Assembly (NCBI GenBank): GCA_000711775.1
Contig: ARYC01000267.1
Span: 107,487 to 171,486, forward strand
Length of the DNA: 64,000 nucleotides
Source of the DNA: Oxytricha trifallax
Lineage: Eukaryota; Ciliophora; Spirotrichea; Sporadotrichida; Oxytrichidae
Direction of reading: 5' to 3'
Part shown: piece after piece, positions 37,823 through 49,411 of the stretch
Position numbering within the stretch: position 1 is the stretch's first letter
Layout of the letters: every line of letters starts with the position of its first letter
The notes under the pieces: generated by a model
The model's database searches: none
What the model saw: the letters and a program-made list of their open reading frames with translations, nothing else
Told to the model about the DNA's origin: nothing
Translations under genes and position numbers: made by a program

Positions 37823-40291
37823 TCATAATAATTCTTCATCGTTCGAATTGTAAACTTTTGAATCTTGCTATTCTATTTTATCTAAGTCCTCCAAGAATTC
37901 TTCATATCTCATAGGTCCAGAGTCACCGTTATTTGGGGTTGTAAGAGTCTCCAGATTATTAATATCAGTTGTTTATGCTGTTTTCTTAATACCTATTTAG
38001 GAAGGTTTTTGTATATTTCGTACACTTCTAGACATTTTTAGACTTTTTGGTTGCATACTTCTGAACAACTCTGAGTTATATTTGAGCTTTAAATAAATTT
38101 AATTAACCCAAAGAAAAGCGAGAAAATTTAAACCTATATTTGTTGATCGTATTACTATTTGTACTGCTTGGCAGGCCTCCTGCCGCATTTATGACTCCAA
38201 GTTTACTATGAAACATCCCACTATTAATATCTCCCAAAAATCTTGATTTATTTGGCAGCATTAGGCTTTGAAGTTAGTAATTCACTTTATCTAGTTTTCT
38301 GTCTAGTTTGCTTTGTTAAAGCATCATAGGACTAGAACCTGTGAAAAGTCCAGCTACTCTTGGTATTTTAGCATCTGAATATGGATCTAATTACTTAAGC
38401 TAAAATATTTAAATTTAGTATAACATTCAATCGATAAGTTAATCGTTGATAGAATATATAATATATGCTTAAGCTTGTCTTCTGGAATCAGTTGTCTGAG
38501 CTCTTCCATTTCTTTTTTAAGCTATTAATTTTCTAGATTTTTAGCCTGTACTATCTTCTCCATGACTGCTGAGTGATCTTAATATCGCTGATGTAATTTT
38601 TGCAAATAATCTATTTAACTTTCAGTGTTCATTTGTAATGCTAACTTTCTCTTTTCAAGGATCATCTGTAATCTTTGGTAAGTCTCCTCACTCTATAATA
38701 AAGTGCAATGAGATTTAAATATTAATTTTTACTTAGATTGATTTCTCAGACTTTTTCATAGGTGTATCATAAAACTCATTTTAATAATTAAAATTCCATT
38801 AAAAATGTCTGGAAATAAAAGATTAAAAATATGTTTTATGATGAATAAAAATTTGATTATTGATATTAATTTACTTTATTATAAAATAATTAGGAAAAAA
38901 ATTTAAATTTCACCATTTTTTGAATTTTTAATAAATTCAGTTATTTTATTTTGAAATTATTAGCTTATAGGGGTTTATTAATGATTTAATCCTTCATTAA
39001 TACCAGAGGGAGACTAATGTCTAAGTTTGACAAGACTTTCCTTCAATTTTTGGGTTTATATTAATTTGCCAATAAAGTTAGAATGTTTTTAAATTTCTTG
39101 GTGTTAATTTACTCTTAGGTTTAATTCTAGTGCTTTGCTCTTCTCCTTGTAATAAGCTATTTATTTCTTTAATTGCTCTATCTACGGTAAATTTAATTTA
39201 AACTTGACAAGATTTACTTTAACTTATATAGTGGATTTTGAGTGTATTCTATCTATTTCATCCTCCTACCCATTATTTTAAGTTTAGATTACTTTAATCT
39301 ATTTTCGCAAATATTTAACATCATTCTACACATCTTTTATCTAATCATCGAGATGAATAATCTGTTCATCATTTATAGCATTATCGTAGATTTATCAAGT
39401 GGAAATTAACTCTTTCTTAAGCTCTTTTTTTATTTAGGTTGATTGGAGAACTTATTTTTATATCTCTTCAAGCTGTAAATGTAAAGGTTAAGTCAACTCT
39501 TTAAGATCTTATCTGTTTTCCTAATCAAATTATACATTGTGAGAGTTTAATTCTTGTTCGATTCTCTCAATCATACTCTTCACAGTTTGATTTGACTCAA
39601 CGATTTAATCGATTATTGAACTATTTTTAAAAAAGTATAAAATAATACATTAGAAATAGCCTTACTCCCGTTTGTCATTTGCAATAATTGTACTCTACTG
39701 ATTACCTTCTTCAAAATCATTCTCATAATATTGATTAAAATCTGCATTCTCTGATATGTCTTCATTTGTCTGCTTTAAATGTGCTATGCTTTTCGAATTT
39801 CCTTCAACTCCCATTTTAACTGATTATTTTTGTACAAAACTTGCGCCATTCTTTCCGAAATTATGTACTGAATTTAAATCCATAGATAATGATGGCTAAC
39901 TTTGATTTTTCTTCATACTTTTACTCATTATTTTGGATTACTTCAGTTATGAATTCTATAACTCCCTTATTTTAGATTATTTACGATCAGCCTCTTTAAG
40001 TAGTAATGATTTATCATTTTTAGATTATCTCTCTAAAACATGAGTATTTCCATTTTATTTTAAGATTTAGGGCTAATTAGTTAAACTTTGGCTTGATTCT
40101 TCCAGTTTATTGTGTGATTAATTATAAGATTGTTATCTATGTTTGGACTAAATCTATATAGTGACTGCTTGTGAATGAGTTTAAGGGTTCTGTTTTTGTT
40201 AATCAGGACTTATTGAGTTATTTTATTAGTGAAACGACTGCTGTGCTGGCTACATTTATTTTCTTTAAATTGGTTGAGGTATAGAGCTCAT
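37823..40291 (-). CDS. coiled-coil protein
   Basis: Minus strand, start MSSIPQPIQRKQMQPAQQ at 40291, stop TGA 37823-37825. The first third is Gln/Ser-rich and basic. The centre is a long heptad-type coiled coil (IERIEQELNSHNVQFDQE, RKQIKVIQTQNN, LEKRKLALQMNTESQIDY, KNLENQQLKKEMEELRQL). The C-terminus is unstructured with acidic EEFLEDLDKIEQQDSK. IESs at 38085-38142, 38402-38475 and 38783-38938; introns 38693-38732 and 39621-39665. An in-frame TGA at 39395-39397 sits in otherwise continuous coding and is unexplained. A structural, perhaps basal-body or ciliary, protein is possible but not shown. Confidence 0.8.
38085..38142. other. IES, pointer TATATTTG
   Basis: TATATTTG at 38077-38084 and 38135-38142. 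The join gives SNTINKYNSELFRSMQPKS on the minus strand. Confidence 0.8.
38402..38475. other. IES, pointer CTTAAGCT
   Basis: CTTAAGCT at 38394-38401 and 38468-38475. The join gives LIPEDKLKQLDPYSDAKIP. Confidence 0.83.
38783..38938. other. IES, pointer ATTTT
   Basis: ATTTT at 38778-38782 and 38934-38938. The join gives ITEFIKNEFYDTPMKKSEKS, linking what look like two genes into one. Adjacent sequence extends the repeat imperfectly, so the exact edge is uncertain. Confidence 0.6.
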
Positions 40292-40430
40292 TTTTATATT
40301 CAGAATTAATTAATAAATTAAGTATACATTAAGATTCAGAAAATATTCGAATTCAATATATTTCGAAAGAGTCAGCATTATATAATGAAAGCAGTTTAAT
40401 AAACGAAGTATAAATAATAAATGAAAATGA

Positions 40431-43400
40431 TGAAAGAAAAAATAAAAACATTAATATTCTTGCTAGGTATATAAGCGTTTTCTCAAGTACTAGCTGATCA
40501 ACCTGTTCACTGTAAATTTCTTTGTCTCTTTCAATTATATAATAATAGGTCTTAAAAATAGGGCAGAAATTAATTTGACTTCTAACTAATAGATAAAAAT
40601 ATTTCCAATCCCTTTTTATCTTCGAGAATAAATATTGGGTAAATGGGAGTTTTTCATAACAAACGATGCTTAAAAGGTAGACATTCTGAATTCTGACACC
40701 GTTTGCACACACAAGCTGCCAAACCGCCTGCAAATCGTGAAAGAAGGAGCGTAATTTAGTTTTCCAGATAGCACTTATACCAAGTATGAGGCGAACCTAA
40801 AAGATTAAGATCATGAGGCTGAACTTAAGGTTAATGGACAAGTTATATATTATTAAATTAGAAAGTTAATAAATAGGATGTACATTAAAATCGAGCAGAA
40901 GCACAAAAACATATTTGGTTCCTTCATTAGATATCACAAAAATTTCTACTCAAAGCTCGAACCCTCTTCTCTTAAATCTCTTAACAAACTGAGAAGAGTG
41001 ACTCCTTACATCCCCAACGAGATTCTCTTTTCCAAAGAGACTTGGGGATAACTCAGACGAGCGGGATTCCTTCTGCTAGCGTCCGACAAATTTCTTGACC
41101 TTTTCAGGACACTAGCTAGCCCCTCTTCACTTACTCAGACTCTTATCTCTTCTACTATTCCTGACAACATTGGACTCCTTAAACTCACTAGAATCATCTC
41201 TTGGATCCATGACAGAGCGAGACAAGACACAGTCTCAAAAAACTAACTTTCAAGTGACGCCCTCAAAACTTCTCTTCCCAACCTTAACTAAGGTTAAGGC
41301 TCACTCCCTATTTAATACCAGGCTGATCAGAACATGTTTTCTGATCAGGATTCTGACCAGATGTTATCCGAACAGAATCCACCTGACAAAGAGTTCAACC
41401 ACTAACTTAATATTAACTAAGACTATGACCTACACTTTGCTTAAACCTTTCTTCTTTAACCTGATAGGAAAGTTCTCAAAGACAGCAGCAAAGAATTTCT
41501 CTAAGGACTATCTGACTTATCCTCTCTAGACACTGAGGCACTATCAGATATGGACTAAACCACCATTGCTCTTCAAGTTCCTACAGAGTTCTTGAAAATC
41601 CAAATCAAAGATTGGTAACAACTTCCCAAGGACTAGATCCTTGACACAATTAACCTACTCCAAACTGCTGCTATGAGCCAAGAAAAACCAACGAATATTT
41701 TATATTCTTAGTTTTCCTTATATTTGGAAACGTTAGACAAGCTACATTCAGAACTTCTAAAAACAGTCTTTCAGCCCTATCAAATTCTCAAAATCATTCA
41801 AAGCAAGAAATAAACACCCTACGCTTCTTTATACTCTTCACAAGTATACAAAGAACTTTATTTCTAGGCTATCAAAAAGATTGAATCTCCAGTCAATGAT
41901 GATGAGGCCTTTTGGTCCGTTATTACTTCTAAAGTAATTTGGAGAATACTAGAAGCAATGCATTCCAACACTACTCCTGTTCCTATCCACAAAAGTGAAA
42001 TGGCCTACCTACTAATCGCCCTATACGCCAAGACTAGAACACAACAACACCCTTACTTCGATGGAAACTTAAGTTAAATCGTTCAAAAACTAGCTGGATA
42101 AAACTTCACTGAAATGAATACTCTCTGGTACAGAATCATGTACCACTGTGCAAATTCCCTACGAATTTGCCAAATTCTGCCATTTATACTCTGGCAATAT
42201 GGTTTCGACCTAAAACAATAACTCAAACTTATGGAGTCAGATGACTTCTTCAACACCATAGACTACAAACTGGGAGTACTGGCTTAATTGCCACAACAAA
42301 ACCTTAGAGACCTAACAAGACAAGGGTCAATCTCAACCTCCAGATAATGGGAGGGATATGAACTCTTATGAAGGAATTTTTAACAAAAAGGACCTAGTCC
42401 TTTCATAATTGAATATGCTCAGGGGGTCTTGAACCCTCGATGCGAGTTAATTATTATTATTATTATTATTATTATTATGGACAAGTTATTAAAGCTACCT
42501 GGTCAATGCTCTACGATTAAGGCTTGATTATTGAAACAGACAAGAATCGTCTGTTCACAAATTTCAAGTACACGCTTCACAATGACATAATTGACCTATC
42601 TGCTATTTCTAGTTTGTAGGTCAGCTCTTACGATTCATTTAACAGCGAGTGTGATTAAACAATGATTGGAGTTGTTCAAGACAAGTATAATCCTGGTCAG
42701 CTGAAATGTTTCTATGGGCATAAACTTGAGTAATCTGATTCTCCCACAACAGAAGAGGTGAAAAAAGACATAAAAAACTAAATCGTGTTTGTGGAAGATG
42801 CAGTTATGAGATCGCCAAGAAAATCAGCTCATACAATGTCTTAAATTAGGTATGAAGAAACAAGTATTGTAAATTTTATCAACAATAATAACTTCACTTG
42901 GAAGGCAAGCTTACATAATAGATTCCATGGTCTTACACTTGGCTAAATTAAGTTAAAAAATTATAACCCAAATTCTGCCAGTAAAATATTGACATAAACT
43001 AATTCTTACTCAAGTGATGAATCTCAAGATCAAGATGATAAAATTCTTGAAAACAAGGACTTTTTGAAAGCTTTAAATAAATCACGATAATACTTTGACT
43101 TAAAACTTGATGATATTAAAGAGTCAGATCTTCCACAAACTTGGGACTGGAGAGATGTTGATGGCTATGATTTCACAGGGCCTACAAGAGATCAGAAAGG
43201 ATGTGGATCATGTTATACTATGTCATTTCTAACGAGTATGGAATCAAGAATAAAGATAATGACTGGCAAGACAAGAAAGCTCTCTATGCAGTTTATGATT
43301 GACTGCAATTTCTACACAGAAGGTTGTGACGGAGGTTGGCCACTTCTCAATGGATTTTTCGCTTAAGATTTCAGTATTCCTTTGGAATCATGCTCCCCTT

Positions 43401-43920
43401 ATAAGGCCTATACCTTTGGTAATAAATGTAGCGATCACAAAGAATGCTAAGGAGTAGTTAAAGTTGAAAAAGCAGGTTATATAGGCGGTTCTTACGGTTC
43501 CAGTAATGAACTAATGATGATGAAAGAACTCAGAGCTAGAGGACCTATCGTCTCTGACTTGAATGTACCCTTGAGTTTTAGTTACTATACTTCAGGTATC
43601 TTTTCAGATGATCATGAGGAGTAACTTGAAAGACAAGACTTCTAATTACAATTAGAAAATAATGGAGTTGATGATATCAGTGAGAGGACACTCAGAGACT
43701 ATCACATTGAGTGGCAATATATCAATCATTCAATTTTAATCATAGGATGGGGAGAAACAAATGGTGTTAAGTTTTGGATATGTAGAAATTCTTATGGACC
43801 ACACTGGGGAGAAGAGGGACATTTCAGAGTTAGAAGAGGACTCAATGACTTTGGAATTGAGAGTGAACCATCCTCTTACATACCTAAACTCTTGGTAAAA
43901 ATATATAATATTTAATTCAA
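40431..43920 (+). CDS. cathepsin C (dipeptidyl peptidase I) family cysteine protease
   Basis: Lysosomal/secretory papain-family exopeptidase. Start MKMMKEKIKTLIFLLGIQAF at 40431, a signal peptide. The N-terminal exclusion domain follows: HCKFLREQILGKWEFF (after IES 40523-40622), VCTHKLPNRLQIVKEGAQF, then GQVIKATWSMLYDQGLII after removal of the insertion 40847-42489. The peptidase domain has DLPQTWDWRD, catalytic Cys in GCGSCYTMSF (about 43200), GCDGGWPLLNG, catalytic His in INHSILIIGWG (43730) and catalytic Asn in WICRNSYGPHWGEEG (43780). The family ends close to IPKL (43890); the frame stays open afterwards, so the stop is not fixed. The triad is intact. Confidence 0.93.
40523..40622. other. 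IES in cathepsin C gene, pointer TCTT
   Basis: TCTT at 40519-40522 and 40619-40622. The join gives PVHCKFLREQILGKWEFF, matching the conserved start of the exclusion domain. Confidence 0.75.
40847..42476 (+). mobile_element. 1.63 kb retroposon-like insertion in the cathepsin C gene
   Basis: Bounded by the 13 bp direct repeat ATGGACAAGTTAT (40834-40846 and 42477-42489) and ending in a (TTA)n tail at about 42450-42476, as in target-primed retrotransposition. Base composition is clearly richer in GC than most IESs. It carries one ORF in host orientation. Just before the tail, the minus strand shows GGTTCAAGACC (42425-42435), an exact B-box consensus. Deleting the element with one repeat copy restores ELKVNGQVIKATWSMLYDQG, so the target duplication could serve as the excision pointer. 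Confidence 0.9.
40878..42371 (+). CDS. 497-codon ORF of the inserted element, function unknown
   Basis: Open from ATG 40878 (MYIKIEQKHKNIFGSFIRYH) to TGA 42369-42371 with TAA/TAG as Gln. The N-terminal part is basic (LNKLRRVTPYIPNE). The centre is Ser/Asp/Gln-rich. The C-terminal half is helical (LYLETLDKLHSELLKTVF, AFWSVITSKVIWRILEAM, MAYLLIALYAKT, FTEMNTLWYRIMYHCANS). No reverse transcriptase box, endonuclease or zinc knuckle is visible, so this may be an ORF1/gag-like nucleic acid binding protein of a non-LTR element or a new protein. The uninterrupted frame suggests a recent insertion. Codon use is richer in C than in neighbours. Confidence 0.75.
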
Positions 43921-44134
43921 AAATTAACATAAAAGTTACGCCTCATCAAATTTTAAATAAATATTAGAAGATATTATTATTGGTATGATTTAGTTAATGA
44001 GAGAATAATTTCTAATGCATATATATTAATTAAGCAACTATCTTAATCCAAATTATAATACATTCTTTAAATCAGTTGATGAATAATATTAAAACTATTC
44101 AAATTAAACAAAACTATCGTGTTTGCTTTCTAAC

Positions 44135-46833
44135 TCAATCCTTTTTAGAAGGGAAATTAGTATCTTTCTTTGCTATGTAGACAAAACTTTCCAAAGCAGG
44201 AGGTCGATGTCTTCCGCCTTCTCTTCCCTATTACTATGAAATATCAAGGTCGACCAAGAAACACTGCAAAATTTAGAATAGCATAATAAAAGTTCTAAAA
44301 CATTAATAAATTTTTGACTTTACTAGAAATTAATTAAGGGAGCCAAACATTTTTAATGCAAAATTGTATTGGAAGTTGTTGAAAAGACACTAATAAAAAC
44401 AGCTCCAACGACGTATGAAATCATAAAAATAACTATGAGTGGTAACATAGGTGAGTCTAGGGCTTCTTTAATTTCAACCCAGTTTTCCATAATAATGAAT
44501 CCAATAAGAGTAGTTAATGAGGCGATTTAAAGAAATATTTCAAATAAATTTGGTTTAAATCATTATGAATTTAATTAAATTAAGATTGTCATCTTTCCAA
44601 GGACCATGAAGATATTTCCAATTCCAGAAACAAGAGTAAACTTGCCTGCATGCTTTAGTATCAAAATAAATCCATTCATAGCTGATGTACAAAAGTTTTC
44701 TGAGGTGAGAGCGATTTATATATAAGCATTTCTATTTATGAATTTTACAAATCTGTCCACACAGCTTATGCAGCAACGAGTGCAACATATTACACAGCGA
44801 ACTGCCATAGAAGCATTTGCACCAGTTTATCTTAATTTATTCTATAAGAAAAAATTTCAAGATTAGGCAAAAATCTTTTTTAATTGTACTTACTGCTATG
44901 AACTCGAAAATGAGTTTAATTGCCCATATTACTGCTATAATAAATGAACCAAGAGCGAGGGAACCAGTATGATATCTTATGATCCACCAAAATCCAGTAC
45001 TAATAAGAAATGATTAACTTATATATAATTATCTTACGATATCTTTGAATTTCCTTGGGTGTCTGAGCCATGAGAGAAGTACCATGTTGAACAAGCTACT
45101 ATTATAACAAACTAAGAGCAAGCTATCATAAATGATAATATCCATAGTATTCCAAAGACCATGAAATAAATCATGCTTCTAGTATTCTGGTTCCACTTCA
45201 CAGTTTTGTATTATGAACCCTCTGGACCATTATCAATATCTCCGACAGAAAACACTAATATTATGCCTGCTATCCAGCATGAGAATACGATTATGTTCAA
45301 AATAAAGAAAAGAATTGGAACAAATATGATTCTCATGTTTGAACCAACGAAATCAGAAGCTGCCTCTAATACTGCAAGAGAAATTTAGAGACTTTTCCAG
45401 AGACATAGTAGAGCTAAAACATATAAAAGAGCGAGAAGCCAAACTCCTCCAGATGCATATTTCAATCCATTTCTTAAATTGCTTGAAGTTCTATTTAACA
45501 TAAGATCATCATAATTAATCTTACGGATAATCATTAGAGAGTACGAACATATAGGCTCCTATTCCAATTAGAGATACCAAAATAATGAATATTGAAACCC
45601 AAGCGATAATTTTTGCGAAGTACTTCAAAGTGAACAAGTAAATTCCACTATAAATGCAATAAATTTTCTTATTCTTTCTTACGCTATGAAAAGGGATACA
45701 AAAGCACAAATTGCTATAACTCTTGATGATACGCCAATATCTGCAATCTAATTTCCAAATTAATCTGAAGTTATTGCATCAATAATATTTCCAATGTTAT
45801 CTTTGACCTCTTGTGGCAAATCATTTGAAACTGGTATGCAGTAGTTGCTAATATCTATGAATATATAAATTATAACAGTGTTTTACAAGTTTTAGTGTCA
45901 TATTCAGTTGGTACTTGACTGCAACTCTTCTTGAAATGGGGGACATCTTAATTTAAATATTTCATAAATTCTAATTCTTATTTTATTTTAAGTTATATAA
46001 GAAATATAATTTTAGAAATATTATTGGATCAAAATTTTTAAAAAAATTTTATACTTTTTTTTAATGTAAAATTAAACCAATATATTTATTTTTGAAAGAT
46101 AAATGCTTTATAAATATAATGAGATGAACATAAAAATTTTTAGTAATAGCTAATAAATTTAAATTAGAAAATAACAATTTTAAATGATATTTTTCAAATA
46201 ATTTAAGAGATAAAAATATTTAAAAAATATCAAATCATTTTAACTGTAAATTAGCTGATTAATTTACTCATTTATTATAATATTTGAATTAAAAAAAAGA
46301 ATTTCTACCTTTTACTTCTTTTTGTCTCTTAAGTAGTCTATAGGATAAATATAAAAACATGATTATTATCGTACCAGTTTCTTTGCATTCTATAGTGAAC
46401 TTTCCATCTCTCACCTCATTAGGGCACTTCTTAACGCACACACCACTATTAAACAGAGATTTGGGGTTTTTAGAAGCTGCCACAATATCCCAAATGTACA
46501 TATACTTGTATTCCACGTATTCTGGATCATAACCGCAAATGTGTCCTATTAAAGAGTTAACATATAAATCAGTTACCATCTGAGTCTAGAGGAGCAAAGA
46601 GCTTTCCCGGACTACCCTTTTGGTAACCATAAGCTGAACAGCCTATCATAGCTCCAAGGAAAATTACAAAAATTATAAAGAACAAAACATCAGTGCATTT
46701 TCTCTCTTTACAAGGACCATCATCAAGATTGAGAGGCATGTTAAAATCTTCTCCCTTTGCAAAATGTTTTAAGATTGGAAACTTTTCTTACCTTATATTC
46801 AGGGTCTTTTAATTTGTCTCGACTAACTCCCAT
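44135..46833 (-). CDS. choline transporter-like protein (CTL/SLC44 family)
   Basis: Polytopic membrane transporter. Minus-strand start MGVSRDKLKDPEYK at 46833, stop TGA 44135-44137. The family N-terminus is clear: CKERKCTDVLFFIIFVIFLG (TM1), GYQKGSPGKLFAPLDSDG, HICGYDPEYVEYKYMYIWD, VCVKKCPNE, SNYCIPVSNDLPQEV. Several transmembrane helices follow (AKIIAWVSIFIILVSLIGIG and others to 44350). The C-terminal signature is CFLVDLDISQQQ then PPALESFVYIAKK. Short introns include 46755-46791 (37 bp), a 32 bp one splitting D-G near 46560 and one before SNYCIP. The region 45940-46360 between ECKET and the next exon is AT-rich and holds an intron and/or IES. Confidence 0.9.
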
Positions 46834-46960
46834 TAAATAGTTTATAGATTTAAATTTGATTATCTCATAAAATACATTAATATGACATCATTTCCTATAT
46901 ATAAAAGGACTATTTAAGCTCAAATCACAACTTAATAAATAATTATTAAATAAATTTCAA

Positions 46961-49411
46961 ATGTATTCTAACAAGCCAACTTTCAACAGCGGAAGATACT
47001 ATCATCAACCTTCAAGGTTTGGTTCAAATCCAAACCACTACCTCCCCAGAAACTTCTTTGCGAAAGATTTTCACCACTACGGTGACGAATCGCCTAACGA
47101 GAGCCCCATCAACCCTTCACATAGCCAGAACCAATCTCGAGACGAGAAAGCTGAGAGTTTCGAAGAAGAAAAGGCAACAGATCAGAAGTATCTTTTTGAT
47201 GAGGATCTAGAGCAAAATTATGTATCTTTTCAAGATTAACAAAGGCAAAAGGGTAGTGAGTTTAGGAACTAAAAGTAGGCCTATCATCATGACATTAAAA
47301 GTAGATAGTGGTCTGCTAACTATATTGACGATGAGCCACAGACCTCAAGATATCACTAACATAGATGAATATATTTATTTAATTTTGAGATAGTACAATC
47401 AGCAGTTCAGTCAAGAAGATAGGTCAGATTTTCAAAGTGATCAACTTAGATAAACACCCTTTCACACTCATCAAAATTCAAAAGAGTTGTTCAACAGTCA
47501 AGATTAATCTGATCATCTTAATAGAGGTTCGCAACCATATCACTCAAGAAACCCTTCTAGAAATATACAATAAGCTGTTCAAATAAATCCTGAAATACAA
47601 GCAAATATTTCTATTCTTAATGCTGTTTCATATTTTTAAAATCATTTGAAGAAGTAGGAAATTGAGTAAAAATGCCAACTAATTTAGAAAAATTTAGCGT
47701 TGCTAAAACAAGAGCAAGAGATTTATGAAAAAGTTGAGCTTTATTATATTAATATTATTTCAAGCAAATTCTGAAAACTGTCTTGAAGATCTAAGATGAA
47801 GAGCATTACAAGAAATACTGTTTGCTATAAGTCTCCCTCCAAATCCTAGACAATTATGATAAGCTTCCCTCTTCAAGGTGCAAAACAAATCTTTCGATTT
47901 ATCAGCTTGATATAGAAGACCTTGTGAAAGCTTTCTCAGAGTTTGGAAAAGTTAAAAAAGCTTATGTGTTGCCATATCCTAACAATAGGATTGGGTTTGT
48001 CTAGATGGATTCCATTGTAAATTGTTTCAAAAGTATCTAAGCTCTAAACAATCAACATGTTGTGCAAAATGATAAATATTTTTATTTGCAAGACAGATGC
48101 ATTACCTAGGTTAAGTTTGTGATCTCAAATGATATCCTTAGCCAAACAGAAAAGTTATTCCACACAATAAAAGCAAGCAGAATCTAGAAGGGAAACGTCT
48201 TTGAGAAAGAGCTAGATAAGTTGAAACAATAAGAAAATCAGATCAGTTCAAAGAATCCATACGACGCTCTCCCAAAGTTTTCTCAAGTGTTTGAATCATC
48301 TAGATACTACAAGGAGTCAACTTATACTATGAAGCAGCTGTAATCCATTCCATCCTTATACAACGAGTATGATATTTTCAAGCAAAACTATGAACCATTA
48401 ATTCAATGCAATTAAGCTCCAGGCTTTCCATACTAGTGTTGGTTTTTTGTTCAACTTGAAGATAAGCATATTCTGCAGATGGAAAAGAGCAAAACTGGAG
48501 GATAGAAAAGTAAAAACTTGTTTGAGAGTCAAAGGCTAGAGAAGAACGAGGACATATTTTCGAAAATGTTTATTGGAAGACTTGTAAATACCTCTTTTTA
48601 GAATCATATTATTTTTAGGGATACAATATTCAGGTAAATAGATTCAATAAATGCAACAATACAATTTATATTTATATAAATACAGTCATATCATTTTAAT
48701 AGAATATATGATATATTTTACAATTTTAATTTTTTTAAATAATTTAATCTAAACACTCTATAATTGAATCTATTACTCATCCTTTTATAATTTAATTAAT
48801 ATTTCTTGGTATAAATATTTGAGTTTTGTGAAAGTAAGTTGTTTATAAAATATTTACTTGCTCATTTAGAATTTAAAAACTATTTTTCCAAAAAAATAAA
48901 GGTTTTTTATTTATTTTGTAATAGTAATTAGCTAGTAAAACTCCTCCATGAAATAATTACGTGAATTTTGGATTTTAAAAAAACTCTAAAACAGATTTCT
49001 TTTCTATTATAATTTTTTTTATTATTAAATATATTCATTCTTGTTTGAAGTCAAATTTTAGCTGATTAGTGAAATCTTTGAGGATGTACAAGTTCAAAAC
49101 GATAGAAATCTATTGAGAGTCTCACTATAAAATAAATGGGATAGGTTCAACTAATCTGACTCAAACGATGCCCCTTTATTTGGATTCATACAGGCTAAGA
49201 CAGAGCAAATTTTTGAGGATGCGATAGAAGCCACTTTCAAGCTTCTCAAGAAAACCTATATCGTAAGTGAATTAAAAATGGCATTCTTAAATTATTATTA
49301 TTATTAGAATTACAACAGGACATGCTGCTTGAGAAAAACGGAACCAGTTGTCAAGAAAATATTCATGAAAGCATTTATAATGCCTCAGACTTTAAAGTAG
49401 ATCAAAAGTGA
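46961..49411 (+). CDS. RRM-like RNA-binding protein
   Basis: Start MYSNKPTFNSGRYYHQPSRF at 46961, stop TGA 49409-49411. The N-terminal third is Gln/Ser/Asn-rich. IESs 47353-47392 and 47748-47758 (11 bp) restore the frame into VELYYFKQILKTVLK. An RRM-like fold then reads TNLSIYQLDIEDLVKAFSEF, GKVKKAYVLPYPNNRIGFVQ and a helix. The following region (YEPLIQCNQAPGFPYQCWFF) and the C-terminus (ISEIFEDVQVQNDRNLLRVS) may form further domains. A 476 bp gap (48585-49060, GTAAAT..TTTTAG) separates IGRL from LISEIF and probably contains an intron with or without an IES. A last IES lies at 49275-49312. The RNP1 aromatic pattern is weak, so the domain call is moderate. Confidence 0.7.
47353..47392. other. 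IES, pointer AGATA
   Basis: AGATA at 47348-47352 and 47388-47392. The join gives PQTSRQYNQQFSQEDRSD. Confidence 0.76.
47748..47758. other. 11 bp IES, pointer TATTAT
   Basis: TATTAT at 47742-47747 and 47753-47758, only five bases between. Excision changes the frame from one ending at TGA 47774 to VELYYFKQILKTVLKIQDEE. Confidence 0.72.
49275..49312. other. IES, pointer GAATTA
   Basis: GAATTA at 49269-49274 and 49307-49312. The join gives KKTYIVSELQQDMLLEKNG; the adjacent GT..AG would give the wrong frame. Confidence 0.75.

Noticed and set aside
40353..40733. Minus-strand ORF of 126 codons
   Set aside because: Antisense to the signal peptide and exclusion domain of the cathepsin C gene; its sequence shows no motif.
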